From the NCBI RefSeq assembly GCF_000723165.1, contig NZ_HG322949.1, forward strand, positions 360,085-424,084: a stretch of DNA of 64,000 nucleotides, read 5' to 3'. A program made the translations under genes and the position numbers. The notes beneath the pieces were generated by a model. The model did no database searches, was not told where the DNA came from, and saw nothing but the letters and a program-made list of their open reading frames with translations. Positions within the stretch are counted from its first letter, which is position 1. Every line of letters begins with the position of its first letter. This DNA is from Janthinobacterium agaricidamnosum NBRC 102515 = DSM 9628 (GTDB taxonomy: Bacteria > Pseudomonadota > Gammaproteobacteria > Burkholderiales > Burkholderiaceae_D). Shown here piece after piece: positions 36,974 through 46,332 of this stretch.

Positions 36974-39136
36974 TTAAGCTGCCTGCGGCGCGACGATATG
37001 CACGATCGCCTCGCTATGCACCACGATCTTGTCGGCATCGGCTTGTAACAACCGGATACGGCGCTGCACCAGCGGCCAGCCTGACCAGCTTGCCGGGTCT
37101 GGCCCGGTGATTGTGTCAGGCAAGGAACGGCTGGCCGGTGCAGCGTTATCCTGGTGCGCCAGCGCCAGCGATAAAGTTTGGCATACTTGGCGGTGGCTGT
37201 GTTCCAGTATGGCATTCACCGCCGCCACCGGCAATTGCGCCGCATGGCGGCTGAGGATTGAGCGCAGCGCGGCGACATGGGCCACCAGCAAATAGTTTTG
37301 CACGATGAACAGGTTGATGTCTTCCACCGCGCGCTGTTTGCCGGCCGGTTCGTCGAGCATGCGCACCAGCGCCGAGCTGAGCGCCGCCAGGCTGTCCATC
37401 AGCCGCTTGCGTTCGATGCGGTAGGCCATATCGTTGGCGCACTTGCCTTGCAATAATGCGAAACTGGCTGCCATATAGGTCAGGTTGGCCGCCAGCACTT
37501 GTCGTATCAGCCGCTGCAAGCTTTGGTATTCCCAACTGGCCAGCACGAAGCTGAACACGGTGGCCACCGCCGCGCCGATGAAGGTGTCGATCAGGCGTTC
37601 GCCGATCAGGTTGGTATTGTCGGGCGCCACCAGGTGCATTTGCAGCAGGATCAGCATGCTGACGGCGATCGCCGTGTAGCGGTAGCGCAGGTGGATGAAG
37701 GTCGGCGTGGCGACGATGGCGAGGAACAGGATCGCGACGATGGCGATGGTGCTGTGCACCAGGTACAGCACCAGCGCGGTCAGCACGCAGCCGATGATGG
37801 TGCCGATGATGCGGTCGCCACGGCGCTGTTTGGTCATGCTGAAGGTGGGCCGCAGGATGATGACGATGGTCAGCACGATCCAGTAACTGTGCGCCATATA
37901 CGGCAATTGGTGGCCGATCAGCAAGCCGACGGAAATCGCCATCGCCACCCGCAGCGCGAAGCGGAATACCGGCGAGTCGAGGCGCAGGTTCGACAGCAGC
38001 ATCTGGATTTCATATTTTTGCTGCGATAAAAAGGGCGCCAGGTCGGCGCCGCTCCAGAACGGCATGTCGTGCTGGATGGTTTGCGACGCCAGGTGCAGCT
38101 CGCCTGTCATCCTGATCAGGGCGCGGATCTTGTTGCGCTGGGCGCGCAGCGTAGCCAGCGCTTCCTGCACCGGCTCGCCGGCCGCGACACGCCGTTGCAA
38201 CTCCTCGATTTCCGCTTCGATGGCTTGCCACTCGGTGTCGTAGTCGATTTGCGCATAGGAGGCGCGCTTGCGCGTCATCGCATACGCCACCGCCTCGATG
38301 TCGCGCGCCGCCTTGAACGCCAGCTTGCGCAGCGCCACCAGCACGTCCGAATCGGCCAGGTGCGTGCGCAACTGGGCGTAATCGGTATGGGTCGACAAAA
38401 TCAGTTCATACAGGTCGAGCATGCAGACGTGGACTTGCGCGACGATCGCATCCTTGCTGTTGTCGTGGCTGCGCAAGATCAAGTCGCGCGACGCTTGTTG
38501 CCGGTCGGCCAGCACGCTTTGATGGCGCACCAGCTTGTTGAATTGTTCGGTCAGGTTGTAGCGGGTGTCGTAGAAATCGGCCTTGATATCGATGTAGGCG
38601 GCCAGTTCGAACAGCGCCTCGGCCAGCACTTGCTGCTTGATGCGGTGGCGCAAGAACCAGGCGATGGCCATCGCATACACCAGGTAAGCGAGACCGCCGG
38701 CCATGAACAGGGCCGCGTGATGGAACGATTGCGCCGGCGTCATGTCATGCTCCATCGACATGGTCATGATGAACAGTGCGGCCAGTTGCAAGGGCATCGA
38801 CTTCTTGCCGTAGACCACCATCATGCTGGCCAGAAAACTGATCAGCACCAGCACCGTCAAGAGCAGCCAGTGCACCTGGCTGCACAAGCTGATCAGCAGC
38901 GTGACTGCGCTGCACAGCAAGACCGCGGCCAGCATTTCATTCAATTTGTGACGCAGCGGACTGGGCATGTCCATCAGCATGGTGCACAGCGCGCCGATGC
39001 CGACCGTCATCGCGGTAGCGCTGTCGCTGACCGCCAGCGTCAGGAAAGTCAGGCCGACCAGGCCGATCGCGACCCGAAGCCCGAGGTAGAAATAATGGCT
39101 GTAGATAAAGGTGCGTGGATTGAGCGCGTAATGCAT
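36974..39136 (-). CDS. FUSC family inner-membrane transporter (YccS-like)
   Basis: 720-residue membrane protein. The start at 39136 (MHYALNPRTFIYSHYFYLGL) is chosen because the longer frame to 39265 would run into a repeated palindromic element. Two blocks of about five to six membrane segments (roughly 15-170 and 385-530) are separated and followed by soluble helical regions, the FUSC/YccS layout. Conserved stretches include PYMAHSYWIVLTIVIILRP and RRGDRIIGTIIGCVLTALV, the FUSC hallmark. Relatives are putative efflux pumps for aromatic acids or fusaric acid. No MFP partner is adjacent, so substrate and direction are unknown. Confidence 0.85.
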   Translation of the reverse strand: MHYALNPRTFIYSHYFYLGLRVAIGLVGLTFLTLAVSDSATAMTVGIGALCTMLMDMPSPLRHKLNEMLAAVLLCSAVTLLISLCSQVHWLLLTVLVLISFLASMMVVYGKKSMPLQLAALFIMTMSMEHDMTPAQSFHHAALFMAGGLAYLVYAMAIAWFLRHRIKQQVLAEALFELAAYIDIKADFYDTRYNLTEQFNKLVRHQSVLADRQQASRDLILRSHDNSKDAIVAQVHVCMLDLYELILSTHTDYAQLRTHLADSDVLVALRKLAFKAARDIEAVAYAMTRKRASYAQIDYDTEWQAIEAEIEELQRRVAAGEPVQEALATLRAQRNKIRALIRMTGELHLASQTIQHDMPFWSGADLAPFLSQQKYEIQMLLSNLRLDSPVFRFALRVAMAISVGLLIGHQLPYMAHSYWIVLTIVIILRPTFSMTKQRRGDRIIGTIIGCVLTALVLYLVHSTIAIVAILFLAIVATPTFIHLRYRYTAIAVSMLILLQMHLVAPDNTNLIGERLIDTFIGAAVATVFSFVLASWEYQSLQRLIRQVLAANLTYMAASFALLQGKCANDMAYRIERKRLMDSLAALSSALVRMLDEPAGKQRAVEDINLFIVQNYLLVAHVAALRSILSRHAAQLPVAAVNAILEHSHRQVCQTLSLALAHQDNAAPASRSLPDTITGPDPASWSGWPLVQRRIRLLQADADKIVVHSEAIVHIVAPQAA

Positions 39137-39186
39137 GATGGTGCCTTTGCTGTCACCGCAAAAATAGAAACGCTGCACTAAGATTC

Positions 39187-39334
39187 TATCCCGGTAGTGA
39201 GCGTCGTCTGCTGGCAGCGCATCGGCAGCGCGGACCAGGCGTGAGGAGGACGCGTGACGGGCCACGCGACGACGATCAACCCAGTCCCCGCTACTGAGGA
39301 GCGCCAGAAGAGGGCGTATTCATCTACTGAGATA
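39187..39334. repeat. REP-like imperfect palindrome, copy A, with a 77-bp insert
   Basis: Two arms, 39187-39220 (starts TATCCCGGTAGTGAGCG) and 39298-39334 (ends CATCTACTGAGATA), match the arms of copy B at 46835-46909, read in reverse, with about 2 and 3 mismatches. In copy A the arms are separated by 77 bp instead of 3. It lies between the FUSC and M14 genes, downstream of the latter. Confidence 0.8.
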
Positions 39335-39380
39335 GGCTCTAAACTTCAGTGCAGCGCTTGTCATACCGGCAGGCGAGTAT

Positions 39381-41069
39381 TTAAATAATCGACAAGACCG
39401 GATAGCGCCGCCATTCCGGCTCGGCGTAACGCTGGCAATTCTCAAAGATGAAATCAAGCACGGCTTCCTGATTGCTGAGCAATTCAGGATGGGCGATTTT
39501 CCATTGCCCGAACTTGGCGGCCAGGGCCGGCTCGTCGCGCAGCAATGCGGACGCCATGTCTTCGAACACGTAATCGGAAAACGCTTCTTTCTTTTCCAGC
39601 ACGCTGTTGAAGAAACCCCAGCGGAAGAAACTGTCGTGGCCTTGCGGTTCCAGGGTTTCCACCGCGTAGCGGGCATTATCCTGGTTCAGCGAAATATAAT
39701 AATCGCCGACTTGCAATTGCGCCTGGATGCTGCGCTGTTCCAGTCGTACCTCGTCATGGAACATATGGCCTTCGTAGGCATGCGCCCGCGAGCCGGCCGA
39801 CAGGATATGGTAGTACCTGGCGTCGACCGTAGCAGAGGTTTCGATGCGCGTCATTTCGACGCCGTTCCATTGCAGCCGTTCAATGACTTCGCGCCACGCT
39901 TGCGGCACCACGTACGCTTTTGGCGCGGCGATCACCACGTCGGCCGTGAAGTGGTTGTAATAGGCGATGTCGCGCTCCCACGGCTGGCTGCGGTCGTAGG
40001 ACAGGCGCTGGTAATCGCCGATGATGCTGGGCGTGTATTTGGCCGCGTAACCGCTGAAGCGGAAGGTCGACGGTTTACTTTCATCCATTTTCCAGCTGAC
40101 CGGCCAATGCGTACGCTGTGCGCCTTCGGCCTTGGCGGCGGTCCGCAATTGCTGAATGCGCGCGCCGTGTTGCACCGTGAACGCCATGGTGACGTCGAGC
40201 AAGGCGCGCATCGAGTCGTAGCGGTCGGCGAAGGGTTTTAGCATATGGGTTTCCGGCATGAAGCCGATCACATGATGCAGAGCGGCAAAGCCGGTCGAAA
40301 AGCGCGGCACTTCGAGGAATTCGGCGATGCCGTGGTCCGGGCTATCCTTGACCGGATTGACATACGGGCAAGTCGGCCAGCCAGCGTTTTTCATTTCCGC
40401 AAAGATGTGCGGCAACATGGTGTCTTGCAAGAATGGTCCCAAGCCGCTGCCGAGCTTGTCGGTCTGGGTGTGGATCAGGGTCATCGTGTACGGGTAGTCG
40501 GCGCCGTTCGAGGTGTGGGTATCGACCATCACGTCCGGATCCCAGCTGGCCAGCAGGCGGTTGAACACTTGCGCGTTCAGGCTGTCGCACTTGATGAAGT
40601 CGCGGTTCAGGTCCAGGTGGCGGCTATTGCCGCGGAAACCGAATTGTTCCGGGCCATCCTGGTTCACGCGCGAGGTGTCGGCGCGGTTCAAGCTGCCGTC
40701 GACGTTGTAGAGCGGAATGAACAGCAGCACCATATCACCCAGCGCGGCCAGGCGGGCCGGCTCGAAGCACAGGTCGCGCACCATTGCCATGCAGGAATCG
40801 ACGCCTTCCGGTTCGCCCGGATGGATGCCGTTATTGTTGAAAAACACGGTACGGCCGGCCCGCTTGATTTGCTCGCGGTCGAATACGCCATCGGCGCTGA
40901 CCACGCCGGCATGGATAGGCACGCCGGAATCGGACAGGCCGATTTGCTCGAAGTGCAATATCTGCGGAAAGCGCGAGGCCAGTTCTTTATAAAATTGGAT
41001 GCATGCCAGCCAGGTCGTGGTCTGGTTTTTATTGCCGAGTTCGTAGGGTGTGCGCATATCTGCCTGCAT
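39381..41069 (-). CDS. M14-family zinc carboxypeptidase
   Basis: 562-residue metallopeptidase of the M14 (carboxypeptidase A-like) family. Zinc ligands and neighbours are visible: NNNGIHPGEPEGVDS (His, Glu), LDLNRDFIK (substrate-binding Asn-Arg) and VDTHTSNGADYPY (third-ligand His). The proton-donor Glu should lie near the C-terminal third of the domain. No signal peptide is seen from the chosen start MQADMRTPYELGNKN; the frame stays open to 41216 but without ribosome-site support, and an ATG at 41057 is also possible. A long C-terminal part (about 330-562) is extra. Substrate unknown. Confidence 0.8.
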   Translation of the reverse strand: MQADMRTPYELGNKNQTTTWLACIQFYKELASRFPQILHFEQIGLSDSGVPIHAGVVSADGVFDREQIKRAGRTVFFNNNGIHPGEPEGVDSCMAMVRDLCFEPARLAALGDMVLLFIPLYNVDGSLNRADTSRVNQDGPEQFGFRGNSRHLDLNRDFIKCDSLNAQVFNRLLASWDPDVMVDTHTSNGADYPYTMTLIHTQTDKLGSGLGPFLQDTMLPHIFAEMKNAGWPTCPYVNPVKDSPDHGIAEFLEVPRFSTGFAALHHVIGFMPETHMLKPFADRYDSMRALLDVTMAFTVQHGARIQQLRTAAKAEGAQRTHWPVSWKMDESKPSTFRFSGYAAKYTPSIIGDYQRLSYDRSQPWERDIAYYNHFTADVVIAAPKAYVVPQAWREVIERLQWNGVEMTRIETSATVDARYYHILSAGSRAHAYEGHMFHDEVRLEQRSIQAQLQVGDYYISLNQDNARYAVETLEPQGHDSFFRWGFFNSVLEKKEAFSDYVFEDMASALLRDEPALAAKFGQWKIAHPELLSNQEAVLDFIFENCQRYAEPEWRRYPVLSII

Positions 41070-41225
41070 GGCGATGAGATTCCGGGAAAGCGTGAAAAGC
41101 GCACTGGATAAGTACGCCGTCGAGCGCTCATTGTAGCATCCGGACCCGGCATTTGATGTGTTGCAGATGGCGCCAGACGGGCATGTGTTATTACTGGATG
41201 GTCGATCGGTTTTCACGGGGGAAAC

Positions 41226-41993
41226 ATGCTGAAAATATCGAATGCACGGTGGCTGACCGGACTTTGTTTGGCGTCGCTGCTAAATATTGCGCTAGGGCAA
41301 AACAGTGCTCCCCGTTACACCTTGCGATTGCCGGCCGAACCGGCGCCGGCGCTTCCCCTGATACCTTTTTCCGGCACGCTACAGTTTTCCGGCAGCGCCA
41401 CCGCCGTTATCCAGTACCAGGGGGTGACCATCGTCAGCGAACCCGATGGCGCGCTGTCGCCGCCGGCGGATCTGGTGCTGCTGTCGCAATTGCCGAAGGA
41501 ACGTCTGGCCGGGGTGCTATTGCTGAAGCGCGATACGCCGATTGTCAGCACGGTCAAGGTGGCGCAGCAATTACGTGAACTGGGTTTCCAGAAACTGTTT
41601 CCGCTGAAAACCTGGGATGCGATTCATGTCAGCAAGGGGGCCGCCCGGTTGCGGCTGACGGCGATGCCCGGACGCGCCGCGCCTGGCGGACCCGATAGCA
41701 TCAGCAGCATGCTCGACTTTGGCACGCAACAAACCGGAACTTACCGGATCTTCATTATCGGCGATGCTGCCGAGCATGGCGATATCGAGCAAATCCCGCA
41801 GCGCTTTCCCGGCGCCGACCTGGCCTTGCTGCATCTCAACGGCGCCCGCTTGCTGGGCGTCGTGACGAGTGCCGGCCAGTTACGCATCAGCTATTTGGAT
41901 CCGGGCCAGCGATACGAATTTTCAACGGGCGGAAACTTGCTTCCCGCCAAGGGGACGATCAGGCGCAAGCCATCGGCGCGCCCGGCCAGATAG
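41226..41993 (+). CDS. MBL-fold-like exported protein lacking the metal motif
   Basis: 255-residue protein with a signal peptide (about residues 1-24, ending NIALGQ). The layout follows metallo-beta-lactamase-fold proteins of the UlaG type: a start strand AVIQYQGVTIVSEP, then ADLVLLSQLPKERLAG where the HxHxDH metal motif should be, then TPIVSTVKVAQQLRELGF and a late GDAAEHGD. The three His and the Asp are replaced (Q, P, K, E, R), so hydrolase activity is unlikely and a binding or structural role is more plausible. It diverges from the M14 peptidase. The family call rests on the pattern of strands and spacing, not on catalytic residues. Confidence 0.6.
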   Translation: MLKISNARWLTGLCLASLLNIALGQNSAPRYTLRLPAEPAPALPLIPFSGTLQFSGSATAVIQYQGVTIVSEPDGALSPPADLVLLSQLPKERLAGVLLLKRDTPIVSTVKVAQQLRELGFQKLFPLKTWDAIHVSKGAARLRLTAMPGRAAPGGPDSISSMLDFGTQQTGTYRIFIIGDAAEHGDIEQIPQRFPGADLALLHLNGARLLGVVTSAGQLRISYLDPGQRYEFSTGGNLLPAKGTIRRKPSARPAR

Positions 41994-42025
41994 CGCCAGG
42001 GCGGGGCGGCAATCGGGCTGGCCGT

Positions 42026-42724
42026 TCAAGCAAACAGATGCTTTCCGAAAAACGTCAGCGTCCGGTCCCACGCTTGCCGGGCCCACACGGGATCGTATTG
42101 ACTGGTCGGCATGCGGCCGTTGCCGACCGCTTCTTCGTTGGCAAAGGCATGCGGCGCCAGGTAGCGATGAAAATCGAGCGCGACACCAGCGTTGTCCAGC
42201 ATGGTCTCGAGCTCTGCCACCGTTTCCAATTTAAAATGCTGGTCCTGGGTCGCCCAATGCCCTTGCAGCGGGACCTTGATTTGTTGCGGATCGATGTATT
42301 CCAGCGGCGGGAAGCCATAGAACGTCACTGCCGCGTCAAGTTCCGGGTTGCAAACGGCGCTCATGATCACCAATGCGCCTCCCATGCAAAAGCCCATGCT
42401 GCCGACCTTCGACGCCCGCGACTGCAGGTACTGGATCGCTCCACGCACATCCTGCGACGCCGCATCGGCAAAATCGAGTCCGTTCATCAGGTGGCTTGCT
42501 TCCTCTTGCTCCACGGTAGACTTGCCCCTGTAAAGGTCCGGGACCAGCGCCAGGTAGCCGGCGCTCGCCAGCCGGTCGGCGACCGCCCGAATTTGCCCGT
42601 TAAGGCCCCACCATTCCTGGAGCACGACGATCCCCGGTGCGTTCCCGGTATTTTTTTCAGGTTCTGCGAGATAGCCTTGCAGCTCTTGCCCATCGGGGCG
42701 CCTGATTGTGACGGTCTTTCCCAT
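42026..42724 (-). CDS. Dienelactone hydrolase family protein
   Basis: 232-residue alpha/beta hydrolase. The ATG at 42724 follows AAGGAG and removes an unsupported N-terminal extension. The nucleophile elbow GFCMGG has Cys in place of Ser, as in dienelactone hydrolases; VVLQEWWGLNG is the family's early strand and loop, and the catalytic His is in APHAFANEE. True DLH opens dienelactone in chlorocatechol breakdown, but no such pathway genes are near, so a broader esterase or lactonase role is likely. It diverges from a DJ-1/AraC regulator across 96 bp, which may control it. Confidence 0.88.
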   Translation of the reverse strand: MGKTVTIRRPDGQELQGYLAEPEKNTGNAPGIVVLQEWWGLNGQIRAVADRLASAGYLALVPDLYRGKSTVEQEEASHLMNGLDFADAASQDVRGAIQYLQSRASKVGSMGFCMGGALVIMSAVCNPELDAAVTFYGFPPLEYIDPQQIKVPLQGHWATQDQHFKLETVAELETMLDNAGVALDFHRYLAPHAFANEEAVGNGRMPTSQYDPVWARQAWDRTLTFFGKHLFA

Positions 42725-42820
42725 GTGTGACTCCTTGCTTGTCGGCGAATGTGCTTGGAGCCAGTGTAGGGGCGTGTCATGATGGCTGCAATGACGTAGG
42801 TGCAAGGATTTAGGACATCG

Positions 42821-43765
42821 ATGGAGGTGGTTTTGGATATTGGAATTGTTGTATATGACGGCTTCCAGGCATTGGGCTTAGCGCTGGGCACCGTTTTCGA
42901 ATATGCGAACCTGTTGTCCGGCAAGCCCGTTTATCACGTGACGCTGGTGTCGGAGCAGGGCGGGCCGGTACGGTCGTCGCAGGGATTCGAGGTCCATACC
43001 GCCGCATTCCCTGAACGGCAGTTCGACACCTTGATCGTGCTCGGGAATAACGATTGCATCGGACCGTCCACAGGGTTGCAAGCCTTTTTGCAACAGGCTC
43101 CGGATCACAGCCGGCGCGTTGCCGCGGTCTGCACCGGCGCATTTGTGCTCGCCGCCGCAGGATTGCTGGATGGCCGGCGCGCAACGACGCACTGGGACTA
43201 CACGCGGCGGCTCGGTAAGGCGTATCCGAAAATCACGCTTGACGACGATCGCATTTTTGTCATCGATGGACAGATCTGGACCTCGGCCGGCATGAGCGCG
43301 GGGCTGGACCTGGCCTTGGCCTTGGTCGAGCAGGACCTGGGGCCGGAAATCAGCAAGACCATCGCGCGCAAGCTGGTGATCTATCACCGGCGTACCGGCG
43401 GACAATCGCAGTTTTCCGCGCTGCTGGATATCGGCGCGAAGTCGGATCGCGTGCAGACCGCGCTGACCTTTGCCAGGGAGAATTTGAAGAGCGCGCTGTC
43501 GGTCGACGTCCTCGCGGCGGTTGCGCGGCTCAGTCCGCGCCAATTCAGCCGGGTGTTTCGAGAGGAAACGGGAAGTTCGCCCGCCAGCGCAGTCGAACGG
43601 CTGCGGGTCGAAGCGGCCCGCGTGCTGATGGAAACGAGCAGCCATTCGATCGATATCATTGCCAGGGAGACTGGCTTTGGCAACCGCGAACGGATGCGGC
43701 AAGCGTTCTTGCGCGCCTGCGGACAGCCTCCCCAGGTGATCAAGCGCTTGTCGAAAGAAGCATGA
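42821..43765 (+). CDS. GlxA-type AraC-family regulator (DJ-1/PfpI + HTH)
   Basis: 315-residue regulator: an N-terminal DJ-1/PfpI domain (about 5-175; the nucleophile-elbow-like AAVCTGAFVLAAAGLLDGR keeps a Cys) and a C-terminal AraC double HTH (about 215-312; SVDVLAAVARLSPRQFSRVF, then IIARETGFGNRERMRQAF). AGGA lies 8 bases before the ATG; a GTG seven codons earlier is an alternative. The divergent dienelactone hydrolase gene is the natural target. Its effector is unknown. Confidence 0.88.
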   Translation: MEVVLDIGIVVYDGFQALGLALGTVFEYANLLSGKPVYHVTLVSEQGGPVRSSQGFEVHTAAFPERQFDTLIVLGNNDCIGPSTGLQAFLQQAPDHSRRVAAVCTGAFVLAAAGLLDGRRATTHWDYTRRLGKAYPKITLDDDRIFVIDGQIWTSAGMSAGLDLALALVEQDLGPEISKTIARKLVIYHRRTGGQSQFSALLDIGAKSDRVQTALTFARENLKSALSVDVLAAVARLSPRQFSRVFREETGSSPASAVERLRVEAARVLMETSSHSIDIIARETGFGNRERMRQAFLRACGQPPQVIKRLSKEA

Positions 43766-43784
43766 ACGGCCGGTGCCGCACGCA

Positions 43785-43812
43785 TAAAAAAAGCCACCCC
43801 GAAAGGTGGCTT
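43785..43812 (-). terminator. Terminator after the S46 peptidase gene (shared gap with GlxA-type regulator)
   Basis: Stem AAGCCACC / GGTGGCTT with a 6-base loop. On the minus strand it runs into TTTTTTTA and ends S46 transcription; on the plus strand the T tract is missing. Confidence 0.8.
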
Positions 43813-43865
43813 CAAGTTACAACTGCCTGGAGACCAGGCTTATTACTTGTTGTTATCCAACAATA

Positions 43866-46019
43866 TTATTCGACGCCCATTTCTTTCAACAGCTTGTCGG
43901 CGTGGTCGACATGTTTCATGTTCCACAGGATGTAGCGCAAGTCGACCTGGATCGAGCGGGTGTTGGCCTTGTTGTAGTCCCAGTCGGAAATGATCGAATC
44001 GAGCGTGCCGTCGAATGCCAGGCCGATGAATTCGCCTTTGGCGTTCAGCGCTGCCGAACCGGAATTGCCCCCGGTAATATCCAAGGTTGCCAGGTAATCG
44101 ACCGGTACGGTTTTCAGTTTCGGATCGACGTATTTGCCAAAGTCCTTGGCCTTGATCGCCGCCAGTTGTCCAGCAGGGGCATTGAACTCGCCGCTGCCGG
44201 TTGCTTTTGCCACGACGCCATTGACGGTGGTGAACGCGGTCCAGGCGGTGCCGTCGACGCCATGGTCGCGGCTGGCAATGCGGCCGAAGGTCACGCGCAG
44301 CGTGCTGTTGGCGTCAGGGTAGACGGCCTGGCCCTTGCTCTTCAGGTAGGCGATTTTCGCCTTCATGTAGCTGGCGTAGGTTTGCTGGATCTTGCCGGAC
44401 AGTTCTTCATCTTCCGCTTCGTTTTTCAGGCTGTCCGGATACATCGCGACGGCGGCCTTGATGAAGCTGTCGTTGCTGGCCTGGAATTCAGCCGGCGTGC
44501 GTTTCAGCCATGCGCTGCGTTCCGCCTTGTCGCCCAGCTTGCTGCCGGCGTACAGCGCGTCCAGCGCGGCGGCCAGTTCGGCCTGGCTCATGCCATCCTT
44601 GATGCCGATCGCGGCATCGAAGCTGGCGCGGCGTTGTCCCGCCGGTTCAGCGGCGTACTTGGCCAGGCTGTTCAAGACCAGCGCCTTGTCGACTTTCTGG
44701 TCGTAGGTGCGTTCGACCGAATTGACGCCCGATTCGATGCGCGGCACATCGCGCAACTGGTAACCCGATTTACGCTGTGCATCGGCCTTGGCGTTTTCAT
44801 TGGCGAGGCGATACAGGGTGCGCGCGGTGTTCAGCAAACGCGGTTGCGAGTAGCTCAGGAAAAAATCGCGCTTGATATCGGCATCGCGCTCGGCGATCAG
44901 TTTTTCAACTTGTTCGATATCGTTGGCGTATTCGGCCTTGCGCGCAGGATCGGCGTTGACCCATGCTTTCAGCTCTTCCTGTTCCTTGGTCTTGCGGGCC
45001 AGGAAATCGCTGCCGGCGTAGGAATCGACCATGCCCTGGCGGTTCTTGTAGTAATTGTTCACGCTGGCGACCTGGCCCGCGTATTTCAGTGCGACATCCT
45101 TGTCATCCTTGGTTTCGCGGGCGATGATGGCCAGCGTTTCGCCGGACGCCTTGACGAAGGCAGGGTAGTTCCAGCCGAACGTAAACGCCACTTCCGATGG
45201 CAGGCGGTGGCGGTTGGTGCGGCCTGGATAGCCCAGCGCCATGACGAAGTCGCCTTCCTTGACGCCTTCCTTGGCCAGTTTCAGCACGTGTTTCGGCACG
45301 TAAGGAACGTTGTCCTTGCTATAGTCGGCGGCCTTGCCGTCCTTGCTGACGTAGGCGCGGTAAAAACCGTAGTCGCCGGTGTGGCGCGGCCACATCCAGT
45401 TGTCGGTGTCGCCACCGAATTTACCGACGCCGAGCGCCGGCGCGTGCACCAGGCGCACGTCGCGAATTTCCAGTTGCTTGATCAGGTAAAACTCCAGGCC
45501 GCCGTAATAGGCCGACACGGTGCAGCGGTGGCCGCTGTCTTTTTCGCACTCGGCAACCAGCTTTTTCTGATTGTTTTCGATCGCGGCGATGCGTTGCTTG
45601 CCGGTCAGCTTGGCGACATCAGGGGTGATGATCTTGTCGCTGACGTTGGTCACTGCGGTGGTCACGAAAATGCGGCTGCCTGGAGCGGCCGGCAATTCTT
45701 CGGCAAAAGTTTTCGCCAGGAAACCATTGGCCAGGTAATCATGTTCCTTGGTCGAATTGACCGCCACGCTGTTGTACACGCAGTGATGGTTGGTGGCGAC
45801 CAGGCCTTGCGGCGACACGAAGGAAGCCGAGCAATTGCCCAGGCTGACGATCGCGCCCATCGGGAATTCGGTCAGTTTGGTCAGGGTTTTCGGGTCCAGC
45901 TTCAAGCCGGCGGCTTTCAGTTCTTTCGCTACTTGTGGTAGCTGCTGCGGCATCCACATACCTTCGTCGGCGTGCGCGAAGTTGCTCAGGATGGCGAGCG
46001 TGATCAGTGTTTTTTTCAT
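43866..46019 (-). CDS. S46-family dipeptidyl-peptidase (DPP7/DPP11 type)
   Basis: 717-residue periplasmic serine peptidase removing N-terminal dipeptides. From the ATG at 46019 it has a signal peptide (MKKTLITLAILSNFAHA). The chymotrypsin-like catalytic triad is visible: His in GLVATNHHCVYNSV, Asp in GGDTDNWMWPRHTGDY, and Ser in TGGNSGSAALN. A long helical regulatory domain lies between (about 260-560). The S1 residue that separates DPP7 (hydrophobic P1) from DPP11 (acidic P1) lies in GLAFDGTLDSIISDW and cannot be assigned safely by eye. These enzymes are common in peptide-feeding, asaccharolytic or proteolytic bacteria. Confidence 0.92.
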   Translation of the reverse strand: MKKTLITLAILSNFAHADEGMWMPQQLPQVAKELKAAGLKLDPKTLTKLTEFPMGAIVSLGNCSASFVSPQGLVATNHHCVYNSVAVNSTKEHDYLANGFLAKTFAEELPAAPGSRIFVTTAVTNVSDKIITPDVAKLTGKQRIAAIENNQKKLVAECEKDSGHRCTVSAYYGGLEFYLIKQLEIRDVRLVHAPALGVGKFGGDTDNWMWPRHTGDYGFYRAYVSKDGKAADYSKDNVPYVPKHVLKLAKEGVKEGDFVMALGYPGRTNRHRLPSEVAFTFGWNYPAFVKASGETLAIIARETKDDKDVALKYAGQVASVNNYYKNRQGMVDSYAGSDFLARKTKEQEELKAWVNADPARKAEYANDIEQVEKLIAERDADIKRDFFLSYSQPRLLNTARTLYRLANENAKADAQRKSGYQLRDVPRIESGVNSVERTYDQKVDKALVLNSLAKYAAEPAGQRRASFDAAIGIKDGMSQAELAAALDALYAGSKLGDKAERSAWLKRTPAEFQASNDSFIKAAVAMYPDSLKNEAEDEELSGKIQQTYASYMKAKIAYLKSKGQAVYPDANSTLRVTFGRIASRDHGVDGTAWTAFTTVNGVVAKATGSGEFNAPAGQLAAIKAKDFGKYVDPKLKTVPVDYLATLDITGGNSGSAALNAKGEFIGLAFDGTLDSIISDWDYNKANTRSIQVDLRYILWNMKHVDHADKLLKEMGVE

Positions 46020-46332
46020 GCGAGTTCTTGTCGTTGGCAAAAAAAGTGAGGAAGTCTTACATTGTGGTTGCCCAGATATATTCATTGGGCGACCTAGAGT
46101 ATCCTCACCGCTACCGTAATAGTCAACTACAAACTTTATCTATGAAGCATCGAAACAAAACACTGTGGCATTTAAGGCCGACGTAGCACGGCTGACGGGA
46201 ATGTGCTAGCACACAGACATCTTGTTTGCTGTAAAAACAATTCCGGCCGACCCTGAAAGGCGCCGGCCGGAATGGCTTGCAACGGTAATCTGATCGAACT
46301 GAAAATGCCGGACCGCTGGTTTAGCGGGACGG
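46020..46332. other. 313-bp gap between the S46 peptidase and glsB
   Basis: Contains the S46 promoter region (right part of its leader, no clear consensus found) and, at 46231-46273, the terminator of glsB. No coding frame is convincing. Confidence 0.6.
46231..46273 (-). terminator. Intrinsic terminator of glsB
   Basis: Perfect 10-bp stem ATTCCGGCCG / CGGCCGGAAT with a 14-base loop; on the minus strand it leads to TGTTTTTAC. It lies 60 bp after the glsB stop. Confidence 0.8.

Noticed and set aside
39137..39265. Longer N terminus of the FUSC protein
   Set aside because: The extra 43 codons run through REP-like copy A and encode hydrophilic sequence not expected before the first membrane helix.
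43806..45941. 711-residue plus-strand frame opposite the S46 peptidase
   Set aside because: Shadow frame; the minus strand has signal peptide, triad and family motifs.
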